The notes under the pieces: model-generated
Seen by the model: only the letters and a program-made list of their open reading frames with translations
Database searches by the model: none
Told to the model about the DNA's origin: nothing
Assembly: GCA_016710275.1 (NCBI GenBank)
Contig: JADJXS010000001.1
Coordinates: 2,542,001-2,606,000 of the forward strand
Direction of reading: 5' to 3'
Source: Phycisphaerales bacterium
Lineage (GTDB): Bacteria; Planctomycetota; Phycisphaerae; UBA1845; Fen-1342
Length of the DNA: 64,000 nt
Shown: positions 16,472 through 24,171 of the stretch, in pieces
Position numbering within the stretch: the first letter of the stretch is position 1
Layout of the letters: every line of letters starts with the position of its first letter
Program-made: the position numbers and the translations under genes

Positions 16472-17293
16472 TCAGCGCCCGCGGGGGCGGGTCATTTTCT
16501 CGACGCGGCGGGTGAGGTCGGAGACTTGCTTTCGCAGTTCCTCCAATTCCGAGTTGCGCCCTGCCGACTCCGCGTTGCGCGCGGCCGAGTTCGAATTCCG
16601 CCCTGCCGAATCCGAGTCTCGCCCGGCCGTCTCCGCGTTGCGCGCGGCCGAATCCGAGTTGCGAGCGGATGACTCTGAATTCCGCCCTGCCGCAGGCTTT
16701 GCCCGTTCGGCCGGTGCGTCGTCGTCGTCCCCGAACGGGGAATCGGGTTCCTGAGGGCCGGCCGCAGCGGCGCCAAAATCCGATCGCGGGCCGGTATCAG
16801 AGGCCGATCGCGTGCCGGCATCAGCGGCCGATCGCGGGCCGGCGCCACGGCCGGCGAACATGTCCATCCACTGGCGCGACCAATCCATGGAAGCGCTGGC
16901 CGCGGGCGGCATGAAACCGAGCGTGTTCTGGAGGAATCGCGCCCAGCGCTCCTGCGACTCGCGATGGCCGGAAAGCACCTGGTGGAAGAACTGCTCCAGG
17001 ACGGAGTCCAGCATGTGGTGCTTGGTGCGGATCATCTGATGCAGGATGTTGGCGGGGAAAATGGTGAGCTTGGGTGCGTCGCGCTCGAGGATGATCTGGG
17101 TCAGCACGACGTTGGTGATGTCTTCGCGGGTTTCCGAATCGATGATTGTGAGGTCGTGCCCGCCGCAGATCAGCGTGTACATGTCGCTGAGCGTGACGTG
17201 ACAACTGCGGGTCGCGTCGTAGAAGCGCCGGTTGGAGTACTTCTTGATGGTGAGGCGCCGGTTGTCCGGGCCGGGGGCGGGCTGCGAGGGCAT
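16472..17293 (-). CDS. phaR: PHA synthesis repressor PhaR
   Basis: A protein of 273 residues from ATG 17293 (longer upstream starts lack family similarity). Residues 12-75 are the PHB/PHA accumulation regulator DNA-binding domain ('LTIKKYSNRRFYDATRSCHVTLSD', 'GHDLTIIDSETREDIT'). The accumulation-regulator domain follows ('QIILERDAPKLTIFPANILHQMI'). PhaR binds both DNA and PHA granules and releases phasin expression when polymer is present. The C-terminal third is an unusual seven-fold repeat of seven residues rich in Arg, Asn and Ser, then a coiled coil ('ELEELRKQVSDLTRRVEKM'). It diverges from the phasin gene. Confidence 0.93.
   Translation of the reverse strand: MPSQPAPGPDNRRLTIKKYSNRRFYDATRSCHVTLSDMYTLICGGHDLTIIDSETREDITNVVLTQIILERDAPKLTIFPANILHQMIRTKHHMLDSVLEQFFHQVLSGHRESQERWARFLQNTLGFMPPAASASMDWSRQWMDMFAGRGAGPRSAADAGTRSASDTGPRSDFGAAAAGPQEPDSPFGDDDDAPAERAKPAAGRNSESSARNSDSAARNAETAGRDSDSAGRNSNSAARNAESAGRNSELEELRKQVSDLTRRVEKMTRPRGR
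16545..16691. repeat. seven tandem 21-bp units inside phaR
   Basis: Seven units of 21 bases (16545, 16566, 16587, 16608, 16629, 16650, 16671) encode seven heptads of the pattern (A/S)-(G/A)-R-(N/D)-(S/A)-(E/D/N)-(S/T). The array is in frame and lies between the folded N-terminal domains and the C-terminal coiled coil. Confidence 0.85.
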
Positions 17294-17436
17294 GGTTGCG
17301 GGCCTCCGTCGCGACCGGGGGTGCTGTGGCACGACTGCGTACACGGTAGTGCACTTCCGGCACAATGTCAATCAAACCGGCCTTGATTATGCTGTAAACA
17401 CCGCATCTGTAATGGTTTGTGCTTCACCTAGAAAAA

Positions 17437-17500
17437 TTGTGCAATTGCACAAAAAGCTGTTGACGACGGCTTGGAACGCCGATATATTTCTGCAAGTGCA
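17437..17500 (+). promoter_or_regulatory. phasin promoter with probable PhaR operator
   Basis: A near-consensus sigma-70 promoter is visible: TTGACG (17460-17465), a 17-base spacer, and TATATT (17483-17488). Eight bases upstream of the -35 is a 16-bp perfect palindrome TTGTGCAATTGCACAA (17437-17452). At the expected start point lies TGCAAGTGCA (17491-17500), which repeats the TGCA half-sites. PhaR proteins are known to bind TGC-rich sites near phasin genes, and the phaR gene is adjacent and divergent. The operator assignment is inference. Confidence 0.7.
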
Positions 17501-17549
17501 AAAGAGAACATTCACGAGCCTGCTTCGCAGGACGAAAGGAAACACGACC

Positions 17550-18014
17550 ATGAGCACGAACCGCAACCCCGCCAACGACATGTTCACGCAGTTCACGGAT
17601 GTGTGCGCCAACACGATGCGCACCTGCGCCCAGTTCCAGACCGAGTCGATGCGTTTCTTCGGCGACGTGATGACCCGCAACACCGATGCGTTCCGCTCGA
17701 CGATGGAGCGCTTCGCCGGCGACGTCGGCCCGATGTCGCGTAAGAACGTCGATCGCATGACCCGCGTCATGGACGAGACGATGCAGCGCAACGCCGAGAC
17801 GATGCGTTCGTTCGGCGAGGCCGGCCGCACGACCAACCCGGCGGAGATGACCGAGCGGTTCACGACGGTGTGGTGCGACTCGATGGCCGCGATGCGCGAC
17901 ACGGTCGAGACCTTTACCCGTGCGAACGCGGAGATGGTTGAGCAGTTCGGCGAGACCTTCCGCGGCACGATGACCGGCAGCAACGGCAAGACCACCAAGA
18001 CCCGCGGCAAGTAA
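17550..18014 (+). CDS. phaP: phasin (PHA granule-associated protein)
   Basis: A protein of 154 residues starting at ATG 17550 behind the ribosome-binding site AAAGGA; the open frame extends far upstream into the promoter and is not used. The product is almost wholly helical and amphipathic, with methionine- and phenylalanine-rich stretches ('NDMFTQFTDVCANTMRTCAQFQ', 'TRANAEMVEQFGETFRGTM') typical of phasins, and ends in a basic tail (KTTKTRGK). Phasins coat PHA granules and control their number. It sits between phaR and the synthase genes and is probably released from repression when granules accumulate. Confidence 0.8.
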   Translation: MSTNRNPANDMFTQFTDVCANTMRTCAQFQTESMRFFGDVMTRNTDAFRSTMERFAGDVGPMSRKNVDRMTRVMDETMQRNAETMRSFGEAGRTTNPAEMTERFTTVWCDSMAAMRDTVETFTRANAEMVEQFGETFRGTMTGSNGKTTKTRGK

Positions 18015-18197
18015 CGCCCGGGCCGCGTGACGATTGGCGCGGAACATTGACACGAACGCGCACCCGCCCGCCGAATCCGGAGAGATCCGGAGTCGGCTGG
18101 CGGGTTGCTGCGCGCTGCGGCCGGTCGGGCGCGGCGGGAATATGAGTGTGCCGCGCACCCGTTGGTGCAGCTGGCGAACCGGCCCTGGAGGCTCTCG

Positions 18198-18683
18198 ATG
18201 ACGACTGATTTTTCGCAGGCATTCGCCGGTGCGGATGCCTTCGGCGCGTTCTGGGGCGATTTTCTGAAGCGAATGGCGTCGGGCGGAATCCCCGCACCGG
18301 CCGCCCCGCCGTCGCCGGACGTGCTGGCCCAGATCCGGCGGGCGTTTTTTGACTCGATGTCGCAGCACGCGGATCAGTTCATGCGCAGCGAGCCGTTTCT
18401 GGCCGCGATGAAGCAGGCGATGGAGCACTCGCTGGCGCTTCAACAGGCGACGAACGACATGATCCGCAAGGGATTGAGCGCGGCGCAGATCCCCTCTCGC
18501 GCCGACGCGGATCACATTACGCTGCTGGTGCGCGGGGTCGAGGAGCGCCTGATGGACCGCCTGGAGCGGCTCAGCACGCGACTCGATCGAATGGAGTCCG
18601 GACGGCCGGCCCGCGCGGGCGGTGCGGACAACGGCAAGCCGGCGGCCCGGCGCGCCGGTGCGCGACGCAAGTCGGCGAAGTAA
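18198..18683 (+). CDS. phaE: PhaE-like subunit of class III PHA synthase
   Basis: A protein of 161 residues from ATG 18198. It contains 'SQAFAGADAFGAFWGDFLKRM', 'FMRSEPFLAAMKQAMEHSLALQQATNDMIRKGL' and a C-terminal coiled coil ('VRGVEERLMDRLERLSTRLDRME') ending in a basic alanine-rich tail. This is the usual layout of short PhaE-type proteins that partner class III PhaC. It lies 70 bp before phaC and after the phasin gene. The family varies strongly in sequence, so the name rests on domain order and context; it could also be described as a second phasin-like protein. Confidence 0.7.
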   Translation: MTTDFSQAFAGADAFGAFWGDFLKRMASGGIPAPAAPPSPDVLAQIRRAFFDSMSQHADQFMRSEPFLAAMKQAMEHSLALQQATNDMIRKGLSAAQIPSRADADHITLLVRGVEERLMDRLERLSTRLDRMESGRPARAGGADNGKPAARRAGARRKSAK

Positions 18684-18755
18684 CACGAGAAACCCGGTGC
18701 GCGGCGATTGGCGGCGCGCCGGATTGCGGGAGGATCCCGCGCAGCAGGAGTGATG

Positions 18756-19856
18756 ATGTCCACGACGGGCACGACGTTCGGGTTTTCGACGCCGGATCAG
18801 GCGCTGAGCGCATGGCAGGACCTGCTGCGCAAGTCGCTGGCACTGCCGAAAGTGGTGGAGGCGGCGCAAACGGTGCGGGTCGGCTGCACGCCTTCCAGGC
18901 AGGTGTATCGAGAGGACAAGCTGCGGCTGCTGCGCTATGAGACGGATGCGCCGCAGCGCTACAAGACCCCCCTGCTGGTCATCTTCGCGCTGGTGAACCG
19001 GCCGTACATCCTGGACCTGCGTCCCGGCAAGAGCGTGGTGAGCCACTTCCTGTCGAGCGGGTTCAACACGTACAACGTGGATTGGGGAGTTCCCGAGGGC
19101 GGGGATCGATTTCTGTCGCTTGAGGACTACGTCACGCGCTACATCGACCACGTCGTGGATCACATCCGCGAGGAGACCGGCAGCGAGAAGGTCAACATTC
19201 TCGGGTACTGCATGGGCGGGACGCTGACGGCGATGTACGCGGCGCTGAACCCGGACAAGGTGAATGCGTTTGTCGCGCTGGCCGCACCGTTCGATTGGTC
19301 GAAGAAGGAGAGCCTGCTTCAGACCTGGACGGACGAGCGCTACTTCAACGTCGATCGCATGTTGGAGGTGTACGGCAATGCGCCGCCGCAGTGGCTTCAA
19401 ACGTCCTTTCTGATGCTCAAGCCGGTGCAGAACCTGATGGAGAAGTACGTCGGGTTCTACGAGAACATGCACGACGAGAAGTTCCTGGAGGACTTCTTCG
19501 CGATGGAAACGTGGCTGAATGACAACATCCCGGTTGCGGGCGAGACATTCCGCCAGTTCGTGAAGTACTGCTTCCAGCAGAACCTGCTGGTCCAGGGGAA
19601 GCTGCACATCGGCAACCGGCGGGTGGACCTGAAGCGGATCACCTGCCCGGTGCTGAACCTGATCGCGCGCAGCGATCACCTGGTGCCGCCGAGCCAGAGC
19701 CTGCCGCTCAACGACGCGGTGGGGAGCAGGGACAAGAAGGCCATCGAGTTCCCGGCCGGGCACATCGGCATGGCGGTCGGCAGCAAGGCGCATCGCGACT
19801 TGTGGCCGCAGACGTGCACCTGGCTGGGAGAACGGTCCGAGAAGCTCCGCGGTTGA
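18756..19856 (+). CDS. phaC: class III poly(3-hydroxyalkanoate) synthase catalytic subunit
   Basis: A 366-residue polymerase that joins (R)-3-hydroxyacyl-CoA into polyester. Its length is that of class III/IV rather than class I enzymes (about 590). The catalytic cysteine is in the lipase-like box 'GYCMGG', with Asp in 'IARSDHLVPPSQS' and His in 'PAGHIGMAVG'. Other signatures are 'ALVNRPYILDLRPGKSVV' and 'YNVDWGVPEGGDRFLSLEDYV'. ATG 18756 has GCAGGAG at a suitable distance; ATG 18753 is also possible. It follows the PhaE-like gene, supporting a two-subunit synthase, and precedes a reductase that could supply the monomer. Confidence 0.95.
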   Translation: MSTTGTTFGFSTPDQALSAWQDLLRKSLALPKVVEAAQTVRVGCTPSRQVYREDKLRLLRYETDAPQRYKTPLLVIFALVNRPYILDLRPGKSVVSHFLSSGFNTYNVDWGVPEGGDRFLSLEDYVTRYIDHVVDHIREETGSEKVNILGYCMGGTLTAMYAALNPDKVNAFVALAAPFDWSKKESLLQTWTDERYFNVDRMLEVYGNAPPQWLQTSFLMLKPVQNLMEKYVGFYENMHDEKFLEDFFAMETWLNDNIPVAGETFRQFVKYCFQQNLLVQGKLHIGNRRVDLKRITCPVLNLIARSDHLVPPSQSLPLNDAVGSRDKKAIEFPAGHIGMAVGSKAHRDLWPQTCTWLGERSEKLRG

Positions 19857-20038
19857 AACGAAATCGCGGGCAGGTCGCGCGGTTGATGCGAGTGGGAGCG
19901 CCGTCCTGTGGGGACGGTGATCGCCGGCCGGCGCAGGGAGAGTGGAGATTCAGCGCGGCTTTGCAACGTCCGCGTGACGCGAGCGAGTGAGCTTTCGTCC
20001 GGGTGACTACGGCGGCGACGGCGCTGGAGGTTTCAAAG

Positions 20039-20935
20039 ATGGGTGAAGTCAACAAGCCCGGGTCCAATGGCAATGGCAACGGGCATCATCACGATGGAGA
20101 AGGCTGGTCCGAGCCGCGGCTCGACCTTTCGACGCACGTTGCGGTCGTGACCGGCGGATTCCGCGGAATCGGGCGGGCCACGTCGATCCTGCTGGCGCGC
20201 GAAGGCGCGCGGGCGGTCGGCGTCGTGGACATGGCGCCGGAGCTGGGCGAGTTCTGCGCGGAGGCCAACCGGCGGCTGGGACGCGACGCCTTCGTGCCGT
20301 TCAGCGGGGACGTGACCGACGCCGCATTTCGGCGGCACGTGTTTGCGTCGCTGGAGCAATCGCACGGCCCGGTCAGCATCTGCATCCCCGCGGCGGGAAT
20401 CACGCGCGACCGTCTGGCGGTACGCGTCGCAAAGGACAGCGGTGAGGTCGACATCTACCCGGAAAGCGACTGGGAGCGGGTGATGTCCGTCGATCTCACG
20501 GCGCCGGTGTACTGGGGACTGGAGACGATCGCGAGCGTGGCGCGCACGCGCGGCAAGGCCGGTCTGAAGCGCTGGGATCCGAGCGAGAACGTGCAGGGCT
20601 GCGTGGTGTTCATCGGCTCGGTGTCGTCCTCGGGCAATCGCGGACAGGTTTCGTACGCGACGGCCAAGGCGGGACTGGAGGGCGCGCAGGGGACGCTCGC
20701 GGCGGAGGGCGTGTATCACGGCGTGCGCTGCGCGATCATCCATCCCGGATACACCGACACCGCGATGGTGCGGGCGCTGGGTGATGAGTTCATCCGGCAA
20801 AACATCATTCCGCAGACGCAATTGCGGAGGTTGATCAAGCCGGAGGAGATCGCCAACGCGATTCTGTTCCTGATCCGCAATCCGGCCATCAGCGGGCAGC
20901 TTTGGGCGGATGCGGGCTGGCACCCGGTCGCCTGA
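20039..20935 (+). CDS. SDR-family acetoacetyl-CoA reductase-like (PhaB-like)
   Basis: A protein of 298 residues starting at ATG 20039, with GGAGG eight bases upstream. After a Gly/Asn/His-rich leader (NGNGNGHHH) comes the NAD(P)-binding motif 'VTGGFRGIGRATSIL', then 'AAGIT' and the catalytic SxnYxxxK as 'GSVSSSGNRGQVSYATAKAG'. The C terminus is 'GQLWADAGW'. It is longer than usual PhaB (about 245), with an insert after 'GITRDRLAVRVAKD'. Its place 180 bp after phaC suggests it reduces acetoacetyl-CoA to the polymer precursor with NADPH, but a general 3-oxoacyl reductase role cannot be excluded. Confidence 0.75.
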   Translation: MGEVNKPGSNGNGNGHHHDGEGWSEPRLDLSTHVAVVTGGFRGIGRATSILLAREGARAVGVVDMAPELGEFCAEANRRLGRDAFVPFSGDVTDAAFRRHVFASLEQSHGPVSICIPAAGITRDRLAVRVAKDSGEVDIYPESDWERVMSVDLTAPVYWGLETIASVARTRGKAGLKRWDPSENVQGCVVFIGSVSSSGNRGQVSYATAKAGLEGAQGTLAAEGVYHGVRCAIIHPGYTDTAMVRALGDEFIRQNIIPQTQLRRLIKPEEIANAILFLIRNPAISGQLWADAGWHPVA

Positions 20936-20979
20936 GATCGTGCGCGGTCGCGAAAATTCGGGCATACAACAGATTGTGT

Positions 20980-21008
20980 TTGACTATTCGGGCACCGCAG
21001 TTTATGCT
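20980..21008 (+). promoter_or_regulatory. sigma-70-type promoter for the 21.2 kb mini-ORF unit
   Basis: TTGACT (20980-20985), a spacer of exactly 17 bases, and TATGCT (21003-21008) form a good promoter directed rightward. The next structured features in that direction are the mini-ORF (21199) and the terminator hairpin (21271), giving a predicted RNA of about 290 nt. Confidence 0.55.
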
Positions 21009-21198
21009 TAGGATAGTGAAGGTACGCACGCGTGCGAGTCGCGAAGTGGCGCGGCCGACGGCGGGTGCGGGTCTTTGCGGGCGCTAATCCGGATGGCGCC
21101 TTCGTCACCGTCGGTGACGGCCGACGGCCGGGATAGGCCCGTAGGCGGTTCCTACAATCGCCTCGCGGGGAGTCTGCCCGTTGTAAAGGAGGTGATCC

Positions 21199-21228
21199 GT
21201 GGGATGTAACATAGGTAAGCTGCTGTAG
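21199..21228 (+). CDS. 9-residue mini-ORF behind a 14-nt perfect Shine-Dalgarno
   Basis: AAAGGAGGTGATCC (21185-21198) is complementary over 14 bases to the conserved 16S rRNA 3' end (GGATCACCTCCTTT). The GTG that follows directly opens a frame of nine codons (VGCNIGKLL, the first read as Met), closed by TAG at 21226-21228. The spacing from the GGAGG core to GTG is seven bases, near optimal. An ATG immediately followed by TAA lies in another frame at 21204. A terminator-like hairpin follows at 21271-21299. No such strong site precedes any other gene in the window. The product could be a leader peptide, a ribosome-capturing regulatory RNA or a functional micropeptide. Confidence 0.5.
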   Translation: MGCNIGKLL

Positions 21229-21270
21229 TGCGGCGAACGTGGCTGCACACAGCGGCCGAATGCAGTTTCA

Positions 21271-21306
21271 GGCCCGTCGGCGCCTCGCGTCGGCGGGCCT
21301 CTTTCA
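21271..21306 (+). terminator. terminator-like hairpin after the mini-ORF
   Basis: A 12-bp stem allowing G-U pairs (21271-21282 with 21288-21299) is followed by TCTTTCATT. It closes the short unit that starts at the 20980 promoter. It may also block transcripts arriving from ccoS on the other strand, although no T-run is present that way. Confidence 0.6.
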
Positions 21307-21331
21307 TTGGTGGACTGAGCGCTGCGAGTCG

Positions 21332-21514
21332 TCAGCCGGCGGGCGGCGTTCGGTCGTGGGGGGCGGCGTCGCGGGCGGTGGCATCGTGCAGCATGCGCAG
21401 CGGCGGCGTGTCGAGGTCGTCGAACTGACCCGCGCGGGTCGCCCAGATGAAGACCAGCAGCGCCGACAATGCCAGCCCGATCGCGACCGGTAATGCGATG
21501 AAGATCACGGACAT
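21332..21514 (-). CDS. ccoS: cbb3 oxidase maturation protein CcoS
   Basis: A small membrane protein of 60 residues. 'MSVIFIALPVAIGLALSALLVFIWATRAGQFDDLDTPP' is a textbook CcoS: one N-terminal membrane helix followed by the conserved GQFDDLDTP segment. CcoS is needed with CcoI to insert copper into the CcoN subunit. The start overlaps the end of ccoI by 10 bases, so it is the last gene of the cco operon. Confidence 0.93.
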   Translation of the reverse strand: MSVIFIALPVAIGLALSALLVFIWATRAGQFDDLDTPPLRMLHDATARDAAPHDRTPPAG

Positions 21515-24171
21515 GGCAGCGCCTCCGGCGAAGGCTCGGGCGCACGGCCGGCGTGTACTGGAAGCATGGCGGGCGCTTCGGACGCTTGCGGCGAAACTGC
21601 CGAAGAGTCCGCGACGGGGTGCAAGTTGACGCGCGATGCGAGCGCCAGCACCGTGAGCGAACTGATCGGCATCATGATCGCCGCGATGAGCGGGTTCAGC
21701 CAGCCGGCGGCGGCCAGCGAGACGCCGAACAGGTTGTATGCCAGCGAGGCAACGAGGCAGCGCCGGATGGAGCGCATGGTCCGGACAGATAACTCCGACA
21801 TCTCCAGGATCGGTTCGAGGCCGGCGCGGTTGAGGTAGACGTCCGCCGCCGCGAGGCTCGCCTCCGCCCCGCCGCGAACCGCGACGCCGACGTGTGCGGC
21901 CGCCAGCGCGGCGGCGTCGTTCACGCCGTCCCCCACCATGACGATCGGTCCACGCTCGGCGGCCATCAGACGCTCGATTTCGTGCAGCTTGTCCTCGGGC
22001 GATGCGCTGCCGATCACCGGCTCATCCGCGCGAAACCCGATCTGCGCCGCGGTCGCCGTCGCCACGCTCGGATGATCTCCCGAAAGCAGCCCGAGGCGCC
22101 AGCCGCGATCCCGCAACGCGCGAACCGCCGGAGCGGCATCCGCGCGGATTCGATCTCCCAGCCCGGCTACTGCGACGACGCATCCATCCTCTGCAATCCA
22201 GACAGTGGTCAGCGCGCGTTCTGCACAGGCGGCCGCGGAGCGATGCAGCGCGTCCGGCAGCGGCGCTTCGCTCTCGCTCAGCCACCGGCGGATGAAGCGC
22301 GGCGCGCCGATCAGCACTTCGCGGCCGTCGACGCGGCCGCGGATTCCGTCGGCGTGCTGCTCAACGCAGGTCACGTCCGGGGCCGCCGCGCACGTTCGTG
22401 ATTGTGGCGGCCCTGCTCCGGGATTGGCACACTCGAGCGGGTCATCATTCTCGGCCAAGGCCTCGGCCAGCGCTCGGCCGACCGGGTGGGCGGAGTGTGC
22501 CTCCAGCGCTGCGGCGCGACGGCGCGAGTCATCAGGGCCGGTCCAGTGCAACAGCTCGAAGCGGCCGTGCGTCAGCGTGCCGGTCTTGTCCAGCAGCATG
22601 CGGCCGGGACGGGAGAGGCGCTCCAGCACGTCGCCGCCCTTGATGAGAATTCCCCGGCGGGCAGCGCGCCCGATCGCGACGGCGACGGTCAGCGGCGTGG
22701 CCAGGCCCAGGGCGCAGGGACAGGCGATGATCAGCAGCGCGACGGCGTGATCGGCGGCGCGCACCGGCGACACGCTCCACCAGCCGAGCAGCGTGGCGGC
22801 GGCAAGCACGATGACCGCGGCGACGAACCAGCCGGCGATGCGATCGGCCAGCAAGACGATCGGCGCGCGGCGCTGCGCTGCGCGGGCGACGAGCTGCGTC
22901 AGCCGCCCGACGCGCGTCTCCTCGCCGGTGCACAGCACCTCGATGCGGACGGCGGCGTGCAGGTTGAGGGTGCCGGCGTGCACCCCCTGCCCGGCAATGG
23001 CCGGAACGGGACGCGACTCGCCGGTCAGGATCGAGGCGTCGATCGCGGACTCGCCGGAAACGATGCGGCCGTCGGCGGGGATGGTCTCGCCGGCACGGAC
23101 TTCGACGAGGTCGCCCGGCAGCAGCCCGTCGAGCGGGACGTCCTCAGTTGCCCCGTCGGCCCGCAGCCGCCGTGCTGAATGAGGCGTCAGGGCGAAGAGC
23201 GCTTCGAGGGTCTCGCTGGCGCTGCGCTGGCGGCGTGTCTGAAGAAACCGGCCGACGAGCAGGAGAAACACCAGTACGGTCAGCGAGTCGAAGTAGATCT
23301 CTCCGATGCCGCGAAGTGTGTTGACGACGCCGGCCGTTCCGCCGATGAGCAGAGCCAGCGCGATCGGCACGTCCAGGTGCCCGGTGCGTGTGCGGAGGGC
23401 CGCCCACGCACCGCGGAAGAACGTTGCCCCCGGCCAGGCCAGCGCAACGACGCCGATGGCCATGCTGGCCCAGCGCAACAGAGACTCGTGGACGGGGTCC
23501 ATGCCGGAAAAGAGGCCGCCGTACATGGCGACCGCGGGCAACATGGCGTTTCCGGCACACGCGCCGGCGACGGCGATGCGCACAAGCTGGCGGCGCTCCA
23601 TGTCGCGATGTGCTTCGCGGTCCGCGCCGCCGCGCGCCGGCCGCGGCTCATAGCCGAGCGAGGCCAGCCCGCGGGCGATACGCGACAGTGGAACGCGCTG
23701 CGGGTCCCATGACAGGCTGACGATGCCGCGCGCCCACTCCAAACGCGCTTCGATCACGCCGGGCACGACGCGCGGCAGCCGCTCGATCAACCACACACAG
23801 GCGGCGCAATGCACACCGGAAAGCGCCAGCTCACAGCGAAGCAGCGGCCCTTCTGCGCGACAGTAGCGCTGCGAGAACGCGGGATTGTCGAACTCCGCGT
23901 AGCTGCGATCGTGCGGGTCGATCCGGGCTGCCTCACCGGGCTGTGCGTCGCGAAGATGGTAGTAGGCCTCCAGTCCGCAATCGTGAATGACGTGGTGGAT
24001 CGCGCGGCAGCCGGCGCAGCAGAACTGCGGCTGATCGTCAGCGGTCCGCTGGCCGGGCGGCACGGTCAGCCCGCAGTGTGCGCAGTGGATTGCTGCGCTG
24101 TGCGGCGCGGATGGGGTTGATGCGCGCGGAGGGGGCGAGCCGGCTGTCAGCGTGCTAGCGGGCATCGGCAT
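21505..24171 (-). CDS. ccoI: copper-exporting P1B-type ATPase for cbb3 oxidase assembly (CcoI/FixI)
   Basis: A protein of about 888 residues. Start ATG 24171 is used; ATG 24165 is also possible, and the longer frame runs back into the upstream gene. The N terminus has the FixI-type metal-binding module (CAHCG...FCCAGC), then an HMA domain with 'GVHCAACVWLIE'. Membrane helices follow, with the metal-site CPC in 'IACPCALGLATPL', the phosphorylation motif 'DKTGTLT', 'AHPVGRA' and 'GDGVNDAAAL'. FixI/CcoI ATPases move Cu(I) out of the cytoplasm for delivery to the haem-copper centre. It overlaps the exporter gene upstream and ccoS downstream. Confidence 0.93.
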   Translation of the reverse strand: MPMPASTLTAGSPPPRASTPSAPHSAAIHCAHCGLTVPPGQRTADDQPQFCCAGCRAIHHVIHDCGLEAYYHLRDAQPGEAARIDPHDRSYAEFDNPAFSQRYCRAEGPLLRCELALSGVHCAACVWLIERLPRVVPGVIEARLEWARGIVSLSWDPQRVPLSRIARGLASLGYEPRPARGGADREAHRDMERRQLVRIAVAGACAGNAMLPAVAMYGGLFSGMDPVHESLLRWASMAIGVVALAWPGATFFRGAWAALRTRTGHLDVPIALALLIGGTAGVVNTLRGIGEIYFDSLTVLVFLLLVGRFLQTRRQRSASETLEALFALTPHSARRLRADGATEDVPLDGLLPGDLVEVRAGETIPADGRIVSGESAIDASILTGESRPVPAIAGQGVHAGTLNLHAAVRIEVLCTGEETRVGRLTQLVARAAQRRAPIVLLADRIAGWFVAAVIVLAAATLLGWWSVSPVRAADHAVALLIIACPCALGLATPLTVAVAIGRAARRGILIKGGDVLERLSRPGRMLLDKTGTLTHGRFELLHWTGPDDSRRRAAALEAHSAHPVGRALAEALAENDDPLECANPGAGPPQSRTCAAAPDVTCVEQHADGIRGRVDGREVLIGAPRFIRRWLSESEAPLPDALHRSAAACAERALTTVWIAEDGCVVAVAGLGDRIRADAAPAVRALRDRGWRLGLLSGDHPSVATATAAQIGFRADEPVIGSASPEDKLHEIERLMAAERGPIVMVGDGVNDAAALAAAHVGVAVRGGAEASLAAADVYLNRAGLEPILEMSELSVRTMRSIRRCLVASLAYNLFGVSLAAAGWLNPLIAAIMMPISSLTVLALASRVNLHPVADSSAVSPQASEAPAMLPVHAGRAPEPSPEALPCP

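Noticed and set aside
18050..18120. Hairpin after the phasin gene as a terminator
   Set aside because: The stem is imperfect with a bulge and no T-run follows, so I do not call it; phasin and the PhaE-like gene may be partly co-transcribed.
17424..19793. Long minus-strand open frame (789 codons) opposite the phasin, phaE and phaC genes
   Set aside because: It is the shadow of well-supported plus-strand genes in GC-rich DNA. The translation is His/Arg-rich with no domain, and it runs across the phasin promoter.
21185..21198. GGATCACCTCCTTT (minus strand) as a 16S rRNA fragment
   Set aside because: Similarity to 16S rRNA ends after these 14 bases. The sequence before it does not match the conserved helix 45 region, so it is not an rRNA remnant.
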